Source: Denitrobaculum sp965225735
GTDB lineage: Bacteria; Pseudomonadota; Alphaproteobacteria; Kiloniellales; Kiloniellaceae
Direction of reading: 5' to 3'
DNA length: 64,000 nt
Assembly: GCA_965225735.1 (NCBI GenBank)
Contig: CBDDBN010000030.1
Span: 248,001-312,000 of the forward strand
The notes below the pieces were generated by a model. It made no database searches and was not told the origin of the DNA. It saw only the letters and a list, made by a program, of their open reading frames with translations. Positions 62,725 to 64,000 of this stretch are shown here, piece by piece; the first letter of the stretch is position 1, and each line of letters opens with the position of its first letter. The position numbers and the translations under genes are program-made.

Positions 62725-64000
62725 TCAACGGTTACGCCTGTCGCCGGACACGCGCCCAAGCACAGCATTCGCCGCCTCGATCACGTTGGTGCCCGGACCG
62801 AAGATGTCGGTGACTCCGGCGCTGCGCAGGAAATCATAATCCTGCTCTGGAATGACGCCACCGCAAACCACAGTGATATCCTCGGCCGACTTGTCTTTCA
62901 GAGTCTCGATCAGCTCCGGAATCAGAGTCTTGTGGCCCGCCGCGAGCGAAGAGACGCCGACGACATCGACTTTTAGATCGATTGCCTTGTCGGCGACTTC
63001 CTGCGGCGTCTCAAACATGTCCGAAAGATCGACCGTGAAACCCATATCCGCGAAGGCCGTTGCGATCACCTTGGCTCCACGATCGTGGCCATCCTGCCCC
63101 ATCTTGGCGAGCAGGATATGCGGTTTCCGGCCCCGGCTTTCGGCGAACTCAAGAATCCGGCGCTGAAGGGCCTCGTATTCAACATCGCCGGAATAGGCTT
63201 CATCGTAGACGCCGGCAATGACCCGTGTCGTGGCCTTATGGCGGGCAAAGGCGCGCTCCATCGCATTGGAGATTTCGCCAAGGCTGGCACGGGCGCGGGC
63301 CGCCTCAATGGCCGCCTGCAGCAGATTGCCTTCTCCGCTTGCCGCGACCTTTTCGAGAGCCGCCAATGCCTCATCGCAGGTGGCCTGATTCCGGGTCTTA
63401 CGCATGCGGGTCAAGCGGGCGATTTGCGCTTCGCGCACCTTGACATTGTCGATGTCCAGAATGTCGACCGGCGGCTCATCTTCCAACCGGAATTTATTTA
63501 CGCCGACGACGACATCCTCGCGCTGATCGATCCGGGCCTGGCGCTTTGCGGCCGCTTCCTCGATCCGCATCTTAGGCAGACCCTGCTCGACCGCTTTGGT
63601 CATGCCACCCAAGGCCTCGACCTCCTGGATCATTGCCCAGGCCTCATCGGCCAAGTCCTTTGTCAGGTGCTCGATGTAGTAAGAGCCGCCCAAGGGATCG
63701 ACGACATCGGTCACACCGGTCTCGTGCTGCAGAATAAGCTGCGTATTACGAGCGATCCGCGCCGAGAACTCGGTCGGCAACGCGATGGCTTCGTCGAAGG
63801 AGTTGGTATGCAGCGACTGAGTTCCACCCAGCACCGCCGCCATAGCCTCAAAGGCCGTGCGCACGACGTTGTTGTAGGGATCCTGCTCGGTCAAAGACAC
63901 GCCGGAGGTCTGGCAATGGGTCCGCAGCATCTTGGAGCGCTCTGACTGCGCGCCGAAGTCCGTCATGATACGCGACCAGAGCTGACGCGCTGCCCGCAGC
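62725..64000 (-). CDS. scpA: Methylmalonyl-CoA mutase, C-terminal part (N-terminus outside window)
   Basis: About 425 C-terminal residues of the large-subunit-type mutase; the frame continues past the window edge. The substrate barrel end (QTSGVSLTEQDPYNNVVRTA, DPLGGSYYIEHLT) and the complete cobalamin domain with the adenosylcobalamin-binding motif GQDGHDRGAKVIA (DxHxxG), then VGVSSLAAGH, are present. It isomerises (R)-methylmalonyl-CoA to succinyl-CoA. Close to prpE, supporting propionate assimilation. Confidence 0.95.
   Translation of the reverse strand, partial: LRAARQLWSRIMTDFGAQSERSKMLRTHCQTSGVSLTEQDPYNNVVRTAFEAMAAVLGGTQSLHTNSFDEAIALPTEFSARIARNTQLILQHETGVTDVVDPLGGSYYIEHLTKDLADEAWAMIQEVEALGGMTKAVEQGLPKMRIEEAAAKRQARIDQREDVVVGVNKFRLEDEPPVDILDIDNVKVREAQIARLTRMRKTRNQATCDEALAALEKVAASGEGNLLQAAIEAARARASLGEISNAMERAFARHKATTRVIAGVYDEAYSGDVEYEALQRRILEFAESRGRKPHILLAKMGQDGHDRGAKVIATAFADMGFTVDLSDMFETPQEVADKAIDLKVDVVGVSSLAAGHKTLIPELIETLKDKSAEDITVVCGGVIPEQDYDFLRSAGVTDIFGPGTNVIEAANAVLGRVSGDRRNR

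Overview
The window is a 64-kb, high-GC chromosomal stretch with dense, mostly operonic genes. The gene set (proVWX, an MttB-type methyltransferase beside a GcvT-containing FAD dehydrogenase, urtABCDE-ureDABCEFG, several Liv and TctABC transporters, methylmalonyl-CoA mutase with propionyl-CoA synthetase, class III cyclase) fits an alphaproteobacterium, most likely Rhodospirillales-like and probably marine or halotolerant. That placement is inference from gene content. I saw no rRNA, tRNA, CRISPR array, prophage or transposase gene.

Layout. (1) 1-11.5 kb: a partial adenylate cyclase, then glycine-betaine uptake (proX, proV, and a proW with a long extra N-terminus), a DegT-type PLP enzyme, a LacI-type regulator with two candidate operators, a dimethylglycine/sarcosine dehydrogenase-like flavoprotein and a non-pyrrolysine MttB-family methyltransferase. 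Together these look like osmolyte uptake plus methylamine/betaine demethylation. (2) 11.7-24.1 kb: a LysR regulator, then the urea transporter urtABCDE behind a sigma-54-type promoter, then a complete urease set ureDABCEFG. This is nitrogen scavenging. (3) 24.1-33.8 kb: an OmpR-type response regulator, a histidine kinase, a fused ABC transporter, a P-loop NTPase, an alpha/beta hydrolase and an Asp/Asn beta-hydroxylase-like protein, the last five in one apparent operon of unknown role; then a lipoprotein and an MscS channel.

(4) 34.0-48.2 kb: the most unusual region, a run of twelve tightly packed minus-strand genes. It holds a branched-chain-type ABC transporter (livH, livM, livK, livG and a livF fused to a UPF0261/Tm-1-like domain), a TIM-barrel protein of the PEP-hydrolase/TIM-br_sig_trns family, a large SPFH/flotillin-like protein with a duplicated coiled-coil block, two SRPBCC proteins (one fused to a quinone-oxidoreductase domain), a fumarylacetoacetate-hydrolase-family enzyme, an alpha/beta hydrolase and an amidohydrolase. 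UPF0261 plus this TIM barrel are the two halves of the plant Tm-1 protein. Next to it (48.6-51.1 kb) lie a divergent TIM-barrel paralogue and a regulator that joins a third TIM barrel to a degenerate sigma-54-activator AAA+ domain and a Fis-type DNA-binding domain. I infer that the operon takes up and degrades an unidentified small molecule sensed by the TIM-barrel regulator.

(5) 51.1-64 kb: a GntR regulator, a D-2-hydroxyacid dehydrogenase, a TauE-type exporter, a 129-bp inverted-repeat element, a DUF2007 protein, a PrpF-family isomerase with a tripartite tricarboxylate transporter (TctAB fusion, TctC), its TctDE two-component system, propionyl-CoA synthetase and the C-terminal part of methylmalonyl-CoA mutase.

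Four single-base insertions interrupt otherwise intact genes (urtE twice, the TIM-barrel regulator, gntR). Because all four are +1 and the flanking sequence is well conserved, sequencing or assembly error is at least as likely as true gene decay.
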